Origin: Candidatus Pacearchaeota archaeon
GTDB lineage: Archaea > Nanobdellota > Nanobdellia > Pacearchaeales > GW2011-AR1
Direction of reading: 5' to 3'
DNA length: 11,860 bases
NCBI GenBank assembly: GCA_002688875.1
Contig: NZDU01000039.1
Coordinates: forward strand, 1 to 11,860
The notes under the pieces are model-generated. The model saw nothing but the letters and a program-made list of their open reading frames with translations. It ran no database searches and was not told the DNA's origin. The position numbers and the translations under genes are program-made. Within the stretch, counting starts at the first letter, position 1, and the number at the start of each line of letters is the position of its first letter. Below are positions 1 to 5,866 of this stretch, one piece after another.

Positions 1-213
1 AGGTAAATCTTCTACTCGTTTTATTTGTGATATGTCATATGTTTCAAATGGTAATTCATATGTGTCAGGATTAGTTGGATCTTCTTGTCCAAATCCATTA
101 CATTGCAGATTACATAAAAAGAATCGTATCCATGCTGTAGGTACTCCAGTATAATGTCCTTCACCTTGTATAGAGTGAAATATTTCAGAGTAATAATACT
201 TTTTTTCGTCCAT
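1..213 (-). CDS. queE: QueE, 7-carboxy-7-deazaguanine synthase, N-terminal part (runs off left edge)
   Basis: Only the first 71 residues are in the window; the frame is still open at base 1. QueE is a radical-SAM enzyme that contracts 6-carboxy-tetrahydropterin to 7-carboxy-7-deazaguanine. The N-terminus carries the QueE hallmark SEIFHSIQGEG (residues 9-19), then YTGVPTAWIRF and the cluster region CNLQCNGFGQ. Cys34 and Cys38 match the first two cysteines of the radical-SAM CxxxCxxC motif, but the third position (41) is Phe, so the third iron-sulfur ligand must lie downstream, outside the window, or be absent. The ATG follows the upstream amidinotransferase by 23 bases, with no clear Shine-Dalgarno sequence. 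With folE, queD and dpdA nearby, the family call is strong; activity is not proven because of the cysteine change and the missing C-terminus. Confidence 0.88.
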   Translation of the reverse strand, partial: MDEKKYYYSEIFHSIQGEGHYTGVPTAWIRFFLCNLQCNGFGQEDPTNPDTYELPFETYDISQIKRVEDLP

Positions 214-222
214 ATACTTTTT

Positions 223-228
223 ATTATA
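223..228 (-). promoter_or_regulatory. possible -10 box upstream of queE
   Basis: The minus strand reads TATAAT, a perfect sigma70 -10 hexamer, in the 23-base gap between the amidinotransferase and queE. It lies only nine bases before the queE ATG, so a transcript from it would be almost leaderless. I see no good -35 box. In a sequence this AT-rich it may be chance. Confidence 0.25.
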
Positions 229-233
229 CAATA

Positions 234-240
234 TATTTAG
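234..240 (-). promoter_or_regulatory. CTAAATA, possible T4-type late promoter core
   Basis: The minus strand reads CTAAATA across the stop codon of the amidinotransferase, about 20 bases before queE. It resembles the T4 late promoter core TATAAATA. The same heptamer occurs in the gap before the sliding clamp. It also occurs inside genes, so the call rests on position. Confidence 0.25.
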
Positions 241-1184
241 GTTTTGTCAAAAGGATTATAAAGTTCTCCAGTTCTTTCTAAATCAACTGTAAAACAATGT
301 AAACCAGCATTTACCATCCATTGTTCAGGCCAATTTATGGTAATACAGTTAATATTGTGTTTTTTAAAAAAGTTTATATCTTTTGGTTTTGCATTTAAAC
401 ATATTACAGTTTCAGGATCAATTGATATAGTATTTGATAGTAGTAAATTGGTATTTTCAATATCATCATCTTGTATATCTGGCCAAACTATATTTGTTTC
501 TTTTATTCTTTCGTACAATATTGGTACAGTTTTAATATTTGGAATATGTGGTTTAATTTCTGAGATATCCATTCTTGCATCATGTAACATTAATTTACTG
601 TTAATAAAATTTACGTGAGCATCTAAATGATTGTCTACTGTAGTAATTGGAATTAGTGTGTAATCATCTCCTAAGATGCTTTTAAGATGCTCAATACCTT
701 TTTCATTACCTGTGTGTTTTAATGTTGTGAATATTATATTGCCGCATTTCAAAAGATTAGCACCTTCTAAATAAGGGTATTCGTTTTGTATAATATCATC
801 AGTCCAAATCATAGAATCTGAAAACCTAGGAAATTGGTGTTTTATATTAAGTGATATACAATCTTTAATTCCTTTAAGTGCGTCATTACAACTAAACAAA
901 ATTAAATTGTTTCCTATAACACCTAATCTGTCTCTAATGTTTAAAACAGGAAATCTATGCTCACTACTAAATTTTTTTGGATTAGGTCTAACAATGTTAA
1001 TATTTTTTTTGTCCAATACTTCACATACTTCATTTAACATATCTTTTAATCTTTGTACAAGATGTTTAAGATGTTTTCCTTGTATATGAAAAAGATCGTT
1101 TTGAATTAATTGGTTATCGACATAAATGTCAGCAACCATCATGGATTTTAATTCATCCCATTCTGTAAATGAATGAATTTGCAT
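237..1184 (-). CDS. AGAT-like amidinotransferase (arginine:amine amidinotransferase family)
   Basis: 315 residues with the guanidino-group-modifying fold of glycine amidinotransferase (AGAT). Family enzymes move the amidino group of arginine to an acceptor amine through a covalent Cys intermediate. Visible landmarks are RPNP (66-69), a VIGNNLIL segment (89-96), LEGANLLKCGN (139-149), GIEHLKSILGDDY (163-175), the catalytic-His region NHLDAH (185-190, His186 and Asp188) and the Cys region NAGLHCFTVDLERTG (292-306, Cys297). The acid normally present in the LEGGD or DAAD strand appears to be Asn143. Length is below human AGAT, in line with shorter bacterial and phage forms. The start lies two bases after the stop of the 69-residue gene. 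The acceptor cannot be read from the sequence; a role in modified-base synthesis next to queE is only a guess. Confidence 0.75.
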   Translation of the reverse strand: MQIHSFTEWDELKSMMVADIYVDNQLIQNDLFHIQGKHLKHLVQRLKDMLNEVCEVLDKKNINIVRPNPKKFSSEHRFPVLNIRDRLGVIGNNLILFSCNDALKGIKDCISLNIKHQFPRFSDSMIWTDDIIQNEYPYLEGANLLKCGNIIFTTLKHTGNEKGIEHLKSILGDDYTLIPITTVDNHLDAHVNFINSKLMLHDARMDISEIKPHIPNIKTVPILYERIKETNIVWPDIQDDDIENTNLLLSNTISIDPETVICLNAKPKDINFFKKHNINCITINWPEQWMVNAGLHCFTVDLERTGELYNPFDKT

Positions 1185-1186
1185 TT

Positions 1187-1396
1187 TTATTCTTCTGGGG
1201 GACTTGAAGGTTTTTCTATTTTATTAAATTCATCATTGGTAATATTGAGAATTTTAATTGTTTCATACGTGCCAGGTTCAGCAGTAACTATGTTACCATC
1301 TTTTGTCTGGTAGCCAATTACCAGTTGGTTTTTAATATCGTCCCAATTGGGATCAGCATAGACATCGGCTTGTATTGTAATTCGGTATAATTGCAT
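1187..1396 (-). CDS. small protein of unknown function (69 aa)
   Basis: I do not recognise this 69-residue protein. It starts MQLYRITIQADVY, which predicts a beta strand, has a second strand-rich part around QLVIGYQTKDGNIV, and ends in a charged, proline-containing tail (KPSSPPEE). It has no cysteines, no signal peptide and no membrane segment. A strong ribosome binding site precedes the ATG, which supports real expression, and the amidinotransferase begins two bases after its stop. It may be a small phage accessory protein. Confidence 0.7.
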   Translation of the reverse strand: MQLYRITIQADVYADPNWDDIKNQLVIGYQTKDGNIVTAEPGTYETIKILNITNDEFNKIEKPSSPPEE

Positions 1397-1404
1397 AACA
1401 ATTT

Positions 1405-1411
1405 CCCTCCT
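1405..1411 (-). promoter_or_regulatory. strong Shine-Dalgarno site for the 69-aa gene
   Basis: The minus strand reads AGGAGGG eight bases before the ATG at 1396. It is one of only two near-perfect sites in the window (the other serves queD) and fixes this start. Confidence 0.75.
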
Positions 1412-1416
1412 ATATG

Positions 1417-1791
1417 TTAATTATCTAGATCTTCCGGGCCAGATTCGGCCATTTTCAGCAGTACGCGGTACTGCTCGTACGCCTTTTTTAGACCTGGGTA
1501 CAATTTTCTTAAATCTTCGTGTTTTTCCTCGTGGACCATGAATCCTTCACTTACAGATACTGTTCCAGATACTGTGTAAGATGCTTCCATATTAGTTGTA
1601 TTTGTATTACCCCAATCATCTGCTCCTAGGTCATAAGTAAAACCTGTTTCATAATCAGTTTTATCATCAGTATATCCTACCTTAACAGTTAACTCTTCTA
1701 GATTATCTAATTTTTTTTGACCTTCTGCAATACTTAAAGTTTTTTTTCTTTTTTTCTTTCTAGGTTTTGGTTTTGGTGCATGAACGGTCAT
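1417..1791 (-). CDS. unknown protein with a Lys/Arg-rich N-terminus (124 aa)
   Basis: I do not recognise the family. Residues 6-17 (PKPKPRKKKRKK) are almost all proline, lysine and arginine, which suggests nucleic-acid or polyanion binding. The middle (about 50-85) is rich in Thr, Asn, Gly and Tyr and looks like a beta-rich segment. The C-terminus (about 90-124) is helical and charged, with LRKLYPGLKKAYEQY. The ATG overlaps the folE stop as TAATG, and AAGGG about eight bases upstream could serve as ribosome binding site. The last 30 codons are clearly richer in G and C than the rest of the window and contain a perfect inverted repeat, so this end may have a different history from its neighbours. 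Confidence 0.7.
   Translation of the reverse strand: MTVHAPKPKPRKKKRKKTLSIAEGQKKLDNLEELTVKVGYTDDKTDYETGFTYDLGADDWGNTNTTNMEASYTVSGTVSVSEGFMVHEEKHEDLRKLYPGLKKAYEQYRVLLKMAESGPEDLDN
1457..1475. repeat. inverted repeat, 8-bp arms and 3-base loop, inside the 124-aa gene
   Basis: AGCAGTAC and GTACTGCT flank a GCG centre. The arms pair perfectly, and the next bases outward do not. It lies in the GC-richer 3' end of the 124-aa gene. No T-run follows on the transcribed strand, so it is not a typical terminator. It could be an RNA hairpin, a protein site, or the by-product of codons. Confidence 0.6.
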
Positions 1792-2471
1792 TAGTCATGC
1801 CCTTTCATTGATAAACAAATATCATAAAATTCTTTTTTAGTAGATGCATCTTTACTAAATGCTCCATGCATAATTGCAGTTGTCATATCTGATTCATGTT
1901 CTTTAACACCCCTTTGTGTCATACAATGATGTTCTGCTTTTACAACAACTGCCACGTGTTCAGTTTTTGCAAATTTCTGTAATTCTTGTGCAATATGTGT
2001 TGTCATTTCTTCTTGTATCTGTGGACGTTCTGCAATATGATGAACAATACGATTAAATTTAGATAATCCTATAACTCCATCTTCTGGAATAATACCGATC
2101 CAAGCATTACCTACAATGTTTTGAAAATGATGAGCACAAGTTGATCTAACACTAATTGGACCTGATGTATATAAACTTTTGTATCCCATATTTGGAAAAG
2201 CAGTTATTCTTGGATGTTTTTTAAATCTTCCTCCAAATATTTCGTGAACATACATTTTTGCCACACGTTTTGCAGTTTCTTGTGTATTGTGATCGTTGTC
2301 AGTATCAATAACTAAAGTGTTTAACACATTTTGGAATGCTGTTTCAACTTCTTGTTGTAGTTTTTCTAAATCACCTTCTTCTAAATATTTAGAGATATTA
2401 TCATTGCAATGATATCTTACTCCTGCATTTTCTAGTCTTTGCTTAATTACTTTACTAATACCTTCAGCCAT
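1791..2471 (-). CDS. folE: FolE, GTP cyclohydrolase I
   Basis: GTP cyclohydrolase I opens GTP to dihydroneopterin triphosphate, the first step of both folate and 7-deazaguanine synthesis. At 226 residues it matches the usual length (E. coli 222). The C-terminal catalytic domain is clear: CAHHF with the zinc Cys and His, GIIPEDGVIGLSKFNRIV, AERPQIQEEMT with the guanine-binding Glu, the second zinc site HHCMTQRG, and the ending TTAIMHGAF. The usual CEHH motif reads CAHH here. The start overlaps the glycosyltransferase stop (TAATG) and has AAGGAG four bases upstream. Since queD, queE and dpdA are in the same strand and segment, its product most likely feeds 7-deazaguanine synthesis rather than folate. 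Confidence 0.95.
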   Translation of the reverse strand: MAEGISKVIKQRLENAGVRYHCNDNISKYLEEGDLEKLQQEVETAFQNVLNTLVIDTDNDHNTQETAKRVAKMYVHEIFGGRFKKHPRITAFPNMGYKSLYTSGPISVRSTCAHHFQNIVGNAWIGIIPEDGVIGLSKFNRIVHHIAERPQIQEEMTTHIAQELQKFAKTEHVAVVVKAEHHCMTQRGVKEHESDMTTAIMHGAFSKDASTKKEFYDICLSMKGHD

Positions 2472-3568
2472 TATGCTCCTTTTATCAAAACTTGATCATT
2501 AATTGTAGCATATAAACCTTCTGCACTAAAGAACTTTTTTGCTAAAATAGATCTTTGACGTGCTAATGCTGGTAAGTATTCTTCATAGTTTTCCATGTAG
2601 TCAACTATTTTTGCGGCAATTTCCTTATGATGTATATTATAATTTTCCATCGATGATGTTAATTCACTATCATATTTGAATTCGTCTAAAACCATTTCTG
2701 AATAACTTAATCTATCTGGAACCATTGGTATTGTGTCAACTAGAGAACCTTCGTACCAACTAATGCCTAAAGTTTCTTGTAAGTTAGCACTAAAAACTAA
2801 CTTTGCTTCGCCTAATAGATTATGGTACTCGTTTTTGGTTAATTGTCTTTCTTGTGCAATTATAAATTCATATTGTGGCATATTGTCTTTAAGGTCTCTA
2901 AATATTTCAGGTTGTTTTTCTGGTGCCATTCTATGTGGAAACAATATAATATTTTTCTTTGGCATTCTTTTATATTGCTCTAGAGTTTCATCTAGATATT
3001 CCATAGGCCATCCTGTTCTTACAATGCGTTTCATAACATCTTCTCTATGATATGAAATATCATGGGGTGGCCCAAATAGACCTTTAATAAACAGTTCTAT
3101 ATGGAAATTAGTTGCAAAATAATTGTAATCATATGCAAAAAACATACCACGTTCAATATTCGTTGTCCATCTTTTGTCTTCAATTAGTCTACCTAAAAAG
3201 TCTGCAGGATCATATGAGCCGGCGTGCCATAAACCATGTATGTTAATTTTCTTTTGTAGCAAGTCAGCCATATATTTTAATTGTATAACAGTAGAATTCC
3301 AAGCATCAGTAAATATGAAATCATCGCCATCCTCAATTTCATTTTGTGCAAATTTTTCAGCAATTTTAATTGCTTGTGCAGATTTGTAAACATTTGTACC
3401 AGCAAAGTTTAAAAACGCACCTGGTGTAGTCATTTGTGGAACATTACCGCCTGAAATTGTTACAACTTTTCTACCAGTTTTTTTTATTAACTGTTTTGGA
3501 AGATGCTCCTTCCATTGTGCTGTATATCTTGTTTCTACTGGTTCTATATCTACAATGTATATTGTCAT
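2471..3568 (-). CDS. GT-B fold glycosyltransferase, GT4-like
   Basis: 365 residues with two Rossmann-like halves. The C-terminal half shows KNIILFPHRMAPEKQPEIF (205-223), with the Arg and Lys that usually bind the sugar-nucleotide phosphates, and QETLGISWYEG (264-274), in which Glu265 and Glu273 form the EX7E motif of retaining GT4-type enzymes. The N-terminal half has HGLWHAGSYDPADF (111-124) in the likely acceptor region. There is no signal peptide or membrane segment, so it should act in the cytoplasm. Its start overlaps the stop of the 72-aa gene as ATGA, and its stop overlaps the folE start. The donor and acceptor are unknown. Phage enzymes of this fold can glycosylate modified bases, and the position among deazaguanine genes makes that possible, but a protein or lipid acceptor is equally open. 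Confidence 0.75.
   Translation of the reverse strand: MTIYIVDIEPVETRYTAQWKEHLPKQLIKKTGRKVVTISGGNVPQMTTPGAFLNFAGTNVYKSAQAIKIAEKFAQNEIEDGDDFIFTDAWNSTVIQLKYMADLLQKKINIHGLWHAGSYDPADFLGRLIEDKRWTTNIERGMFFAYDYNYFATNFHIELFIKGLFGPPHDISYHREDVMKRIVRTGWPMEYLDETLEQYKRMPKKNIILFPHRMAPEKQPEIFRDLKDNMPQYEFIIAQERQLTKNEYHNLLGEAKLVFSANLQETLGISWYEGSLVDTIPMVPDRLSYSEMVLDEFKYDSELTSSMENYNIHHKEIAAKIVDYMENYEEYLPALARQRSILAKKFFSAEGLYATINDQVLIKGA
2476..2481 (-). promoter_or_regulatory. Shine-Dalgarno site for folE
   Basis: The minus strand reads AAGGAG four bases before the folE ATG, inside the end of the glycosyltransferase gene. The short spacing together with the TAATG junction suggests translational coupling. Confidence 0.55.
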
Positions 3569-3783
3569 TGTTCTTTAGAACTCCATAAGTTTAAATTAAG
3601 TTTACCAGTTTCACGCCATGTCCAAAATATAATCCATGGTGTGTGTTTCTTGTATAGTTGATGATATCTAAAAGGTAATTTATGTTCTTTACAAAATTTT
3701 TTATATTCATCAATGTCTTGCCAAATGTCCATTGCATTATCTGGAAATTCACTTATATTTTTTGATACAGCCATTTTCTCCAT
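3565..3783 (-). CDS. small protein of unknown function (72 aa)
   Basis: I do not recognise it. It is rich in aromatic residues and lysine, with an acidic first part (NAMDIWQDIDEYKKF) and a second part with HQLYKKHTPWIIFWTW and LNLNLW. The WIIFWTW stretch is hydrophobic but too short for a membrane segment. The first Met (3783) gives a 35-base overlap with the preceding gene. A second Met at 3774 gives 26 bases, and GGAAG nine bases upstream could serve it, so the shorter form is also possible. It ends in an ATGA junction with the glycosyltransferase. Confidence 0.6.
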   Translation of the reverse strand: MEKMAVSKNISEFPDNAMDIWQDIDEYKKFCKEHKLPFRYHQLYKKHTPWIIFWTWRETGKLNLNLWSSKEQ

Positions 3784-4162
3784 CTTCCGATACTGATATC
3801 CAAATTTTTCTTCTAGGATATTTGTTTGTTACTTCTTTGTGCAGATCATCTGCAATCATTTCACATGAGTTATAATTGAGTTCTAATGTGCCATCATATA
3901 ATCCTTCTAGCCAACGTTTAAACAATATAAATTCAACATCTCTATTATCGTGAAAAACTTCGATCCATACTTTAAAATGAAATATGTGTCTATGTGGATG
4001 TCCTAAAAAACTTACATCTATAAGTTTAGGATCATCTAATGCCGCTGGGTATTTGTGTATTCCTTCTTTACGAAATGTTACCCATACCATCGATTCTGTA
4101 CAAGCAGATTCCTCATATGGTGGGTTTGTATCACTAGGGTAAAAGTTATCTTCGTTGCTCAT
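3749..4162 (-). CDS. unknown protein, possible divergent T-fold (QueD/PTPS-like) protein
   Basis: 137 residues. No confident family, but the layout resembles 6-pyruvoyl-tetrahydropterin synthase and QueD. A beta strand with a His-rich site, GHPHRHIFHFKVWIEV (54-69), matches where QueD has the zinc site HGHSYRVEV. DVEFILFKRWLEGLY (75-89) matches the helix after the D-F motif. NSCEMIADDLHKEV (98-111) matches the PTSENIA helix, and IWISVSEDGENG (120-131) matches the final strand with VxVxET. His55, His57, His59 and His62 are possible metal ligands. The QueD catalytic Cys has no obvious counterpart. It overlaps its upstream neighbour as TAATG, with AAGGA seven bases before the ATG. The resemblance is my reading by eye, not an alignment. 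Confidence 0.6.
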   Translation of the reverse strand: MSNEDNFYPSDTNPPYEESACTESMVWVTFRKEGIHKYPAALDDPKLIDVSFLGHPHRHIFHFKVWIEVFHDNRDVEFILFKRWLEGLYDGTLELNYNSCEMIADDLHKEVTNKYPRRKIWISVSEDGENGCIKKYK

Positions 4163-4701
4163 TATTTTTCCTTTCTAATGTTAACTTCATCTATTATTTC
4201 ATCCTGACCATAGTCTCCCCAATGCGTAAATTTTTTAGTTTGCATAAGATCATTCATGCTATGTGACCAAATGCCAGGATTAGTTGCTTTAAAATTTATA
4301 TCATCTAGTTTTATCATCGTATTATAGTTCATTTCTGTAATGTGTGGTAATTTTATACTAATTGTTGGAATGAACCAAGTATTTTTGTCCCATCTTGCAA
4401 TCCATTTTCTTATATCTCGAAAATATGTGTAGTCAAAGTCTAGAGTACACCACATTGGTTCATCAATAATTGTATCAATCATTTTTTGCCATTTTTTAAG
4501 ATCCACACCATTAAAACTATGATTTGCTCCTAGATATACATGAGAACATTCATAACCACGTGCATACTCAACTATTTCTGTAGCATCTTGCTTATCAACT
4601 ACAAATAATGTTTTTAAACCATATGCAGGAGTATGTTCAACTTCTTTACCAGTAAAAAATATTGGTGTATATTTTATACCTGTGCTATAGTTTCTTTTCA
4701 T
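4162..4701 (-). CDS. conserved unknown protein (179 aa), marine T4-like phage type
   Basis: I recall similar uncharacterised proteins from marine T4-like phages but know no function. Landmarks are KYTPIFFTGKE (10-20), GLKTLFVVDKQDATEIV (28-44), HVYLGANHSFNG (54-65), MWCTLDFDYTYF (83-94), FIPTISIKLPHI (110-121), NTMIKLDDINFKATNPGIW (127-145) and a short acidic tail. The regular spacing of hydrophobic strands ending in polar residues suggests an alpha/beta barrel-like or Rossmann-like fold. The conserved Asp and His pairs (DFD, KLPH, KLDD) look like possible active-site residues. It lies between an SGNH-like protein and the possible T-fold protein, in a block between queD and folE, so a link to base modification can be proposed from position only. 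Confidence 0.7.
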   Translation of the reverse strand: MKRNYSTGIKYTPIFFTGKEVEHTPAYGLKTLFVVDKQDATEIVEYARGYECSHVYLGANHSFNGVDLKKWQKMIDTIIDEPMWCTLDFDYTYFRDIRKWIARWDKNTWFIPTISIKLPHITEMNYNTMIKLDDINFKATNPGIWSHSMNDLMQTKKFTHWGDYGQDEIIDEVNIRKEK

Positions 4702-4704
4702 TTT

Positions 4705-5505
4705 TCATAAAACTTCTTTCAATTCTTTTGTTAAAAGTTTTCCTATTTCTTTATTTCCATTAATAGTAGCATGGCCAATATAATTTTTATCTTCATGATA
4801 TACGTAGAAATCTAGGTTTTTGTAAATTACTCTTTCTAGTAATGGAAGATTTAAATATCTGCACCATGTATGAAAAGGTTTGGCTATAAAATTTGTTCCT
4901 TGGTGCCAACTTAAAATATAACAAGGAATGTTTAATCGTTGCAATACATGATTGATATATGTAATAGCCGATTTAGTAATCAACCAAAGATATCCTTTAG
5001 CACTATTATCTTTAACAACTTGTATCCACCAATCCATAAGTTTTTTATTATTTTTATATTCTACGTTATGCCGATCCCATATAAAAGTTTGATCAACTTT
5101 TACTTCTTCTTTAGACTCTGGTCGATGTGCGAAATTAATTACTTCTTCATGTGGTAAAAGATGATGATGCTTTAAATTTTCTACTTTATCATTTAATTTC
5201 CACTCAGGATTATTGTTAGTCATTAATATTCGAGGTTCAAATGTTTCTTGTATTAATACAAAATCAAAATTTCCTATTTCTCCAGGTTGAAAAATATCAG
5301 AAGATAGCATATTTGCTATAATTTTTGCAAAATTTAAATATCCACCATTACTTACTGCATAAACTGTATATTCTATATCAGGTATATCAATGAATGAATA
5401 ATATCCTTTTACAGTATCAATTGTTTCTGGGAATTCAGCTTTATCAGAATAAGACACATATGAGCCTGCTGAATGACTACACCCAAGTACTAAACATTTT
5501 TTCAT
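4705..5505 (-). CDS. SGNH/GDSL-hydrolase-like protein
   Basis: 266 residues. The N-terminus KKCLVLGCSHSAG (2-14) matches the block I strand-Ser motif of SGNH proteins in the GCSHS form common in phage members (Ser10). A Gly/Asn region VSNGGYLNFAKIIANML (51-67) matches blocks II-III, with Asn53 as a possible oxyanion residue, and FDFVLIQETFEPR (80-92) follows as in other phage SGNH-like proteins. Near the C-terminus IGHATINGNKEIGKLL (243-258) resembles block V, where His245 would be catalytic, although the usual Asp three residues before it is Tyr242. No signal peptide. The substrate is unknown; an acyl or sugar ester is typical for the fold. The start overlaps the previous stop as ATGA. Confidence 0.6.
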   Translation of the reverse strand: MKKCLVLGCSHSAGSYVSYSDKAEFPETIDTVKGYYSFIDIPDIEYTVYAVSNGGYLNFAKIIANMLSSDIFQPGEIGNFDFVLIQETFEPRILMTNNNPEWKLNDKVENLKHHHLLPHEEVINFAHRPESKEEVKVDQTFIWDRHNVEYKNNKKLMDWWIQVVKDNSAKGYLWLITKSAITYINHVLQRLNIPCYILSWHQGTNFIAKPFHTWCRYLNLPLLERVIYKNLDFYVYHEDKNYIGHATINGNKEIGKLLTKELKEVL

Positions 5506-5696
5506 TTTTTAAGTTTTTGATCTCTTTCTTTAACTGCTTTAGTTGCCTGTGCAAAACTAAATGGATTATATTCTTCGCCAAATATTAGTTTCATATGATC
5601 TGAATATGCTCTTTGTTTACGTTTCATATGATTGCGTGTACGTTTTTTAGTATTGCGTTTTGCTCTTAGGATACTTTTTTGAGTATTACGTTTCAT
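5502..5696 (-). CDS. small, very basic protein (64 aa)
   Basis: I do not recognise it. The first half is dominated by Lys and Arg (for example MKRNTQKSILRAKRNTKKR, residues 1-19), followed by a short segment with IFGEEYNPFSFAQATKA and a Lys-rich end. The charge suggests binding to DNA, RNA or another polyanion. Its ATG lies in the end of the DUF465-like gene (11-base overlap) and its stop overlaps the SGNH-like start as ATGA. These junctions support a real gene despite a weak ribosome binding site. Confidence 0.6.
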   Translation of the reverse strand: MKRNTQKSILRAKRNTKKRTRNHMKRKQRAYSDHMKLIFGEEYNPFSFAQATKAVKERDQKLKK

Positions 5697-5865
5697 TTTC
5701 TAATTCAGCAATCTGATCTTTTAATCTTAGTTTTTGTTTTTTAAGATCAACTAATCTTTGTTTAGTAACCATGGACCGATCATAATCTCGGACTTCCTCC
5801 ATTATTTCAATTTTCTTACTTAACTCTTTATGTTTTTTCTTTAATGTTTTTAAACTATCATTCAT
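5686..5865 (-). CDS. DUF465-like (YdcH-type) small coiled-coil protein
   Basis: 59 residues from the ATG at 5865, nearly all helical and charged. Two heptad-like helices are split by a short turn (EEVRDYDRSM). The end, LKKQKLRLKDQIAELE, is the characteristic DUF465 C-terminal signature; the family is small cytoplasmic proteins of unknown role, common in Proteobacteria and seen in some phages. An upstream ATG at 5892 would add nine residues but would overlap queD by 26 bases. The ATG at 5865 starts just after the queD stop and has AGGA about ten bases upstream, so I prefer it. Confidence 0.65.
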   Translation of the reverse strand: MNDSLKTLKKKHKELSKKIEIMEEVRDYDRSMVTKQRLVDLKKQKLRLKDQIAELENET

Positions 5866-5866
5866 T

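Noticed and set aside
1738..1762. T-rich tract that looks like a terminator tail or simple repeat
   Set aside because: It encodes the Lys/Arg-rich stretch of the 124-aa protein on the minus strand, and no stem precedes it.
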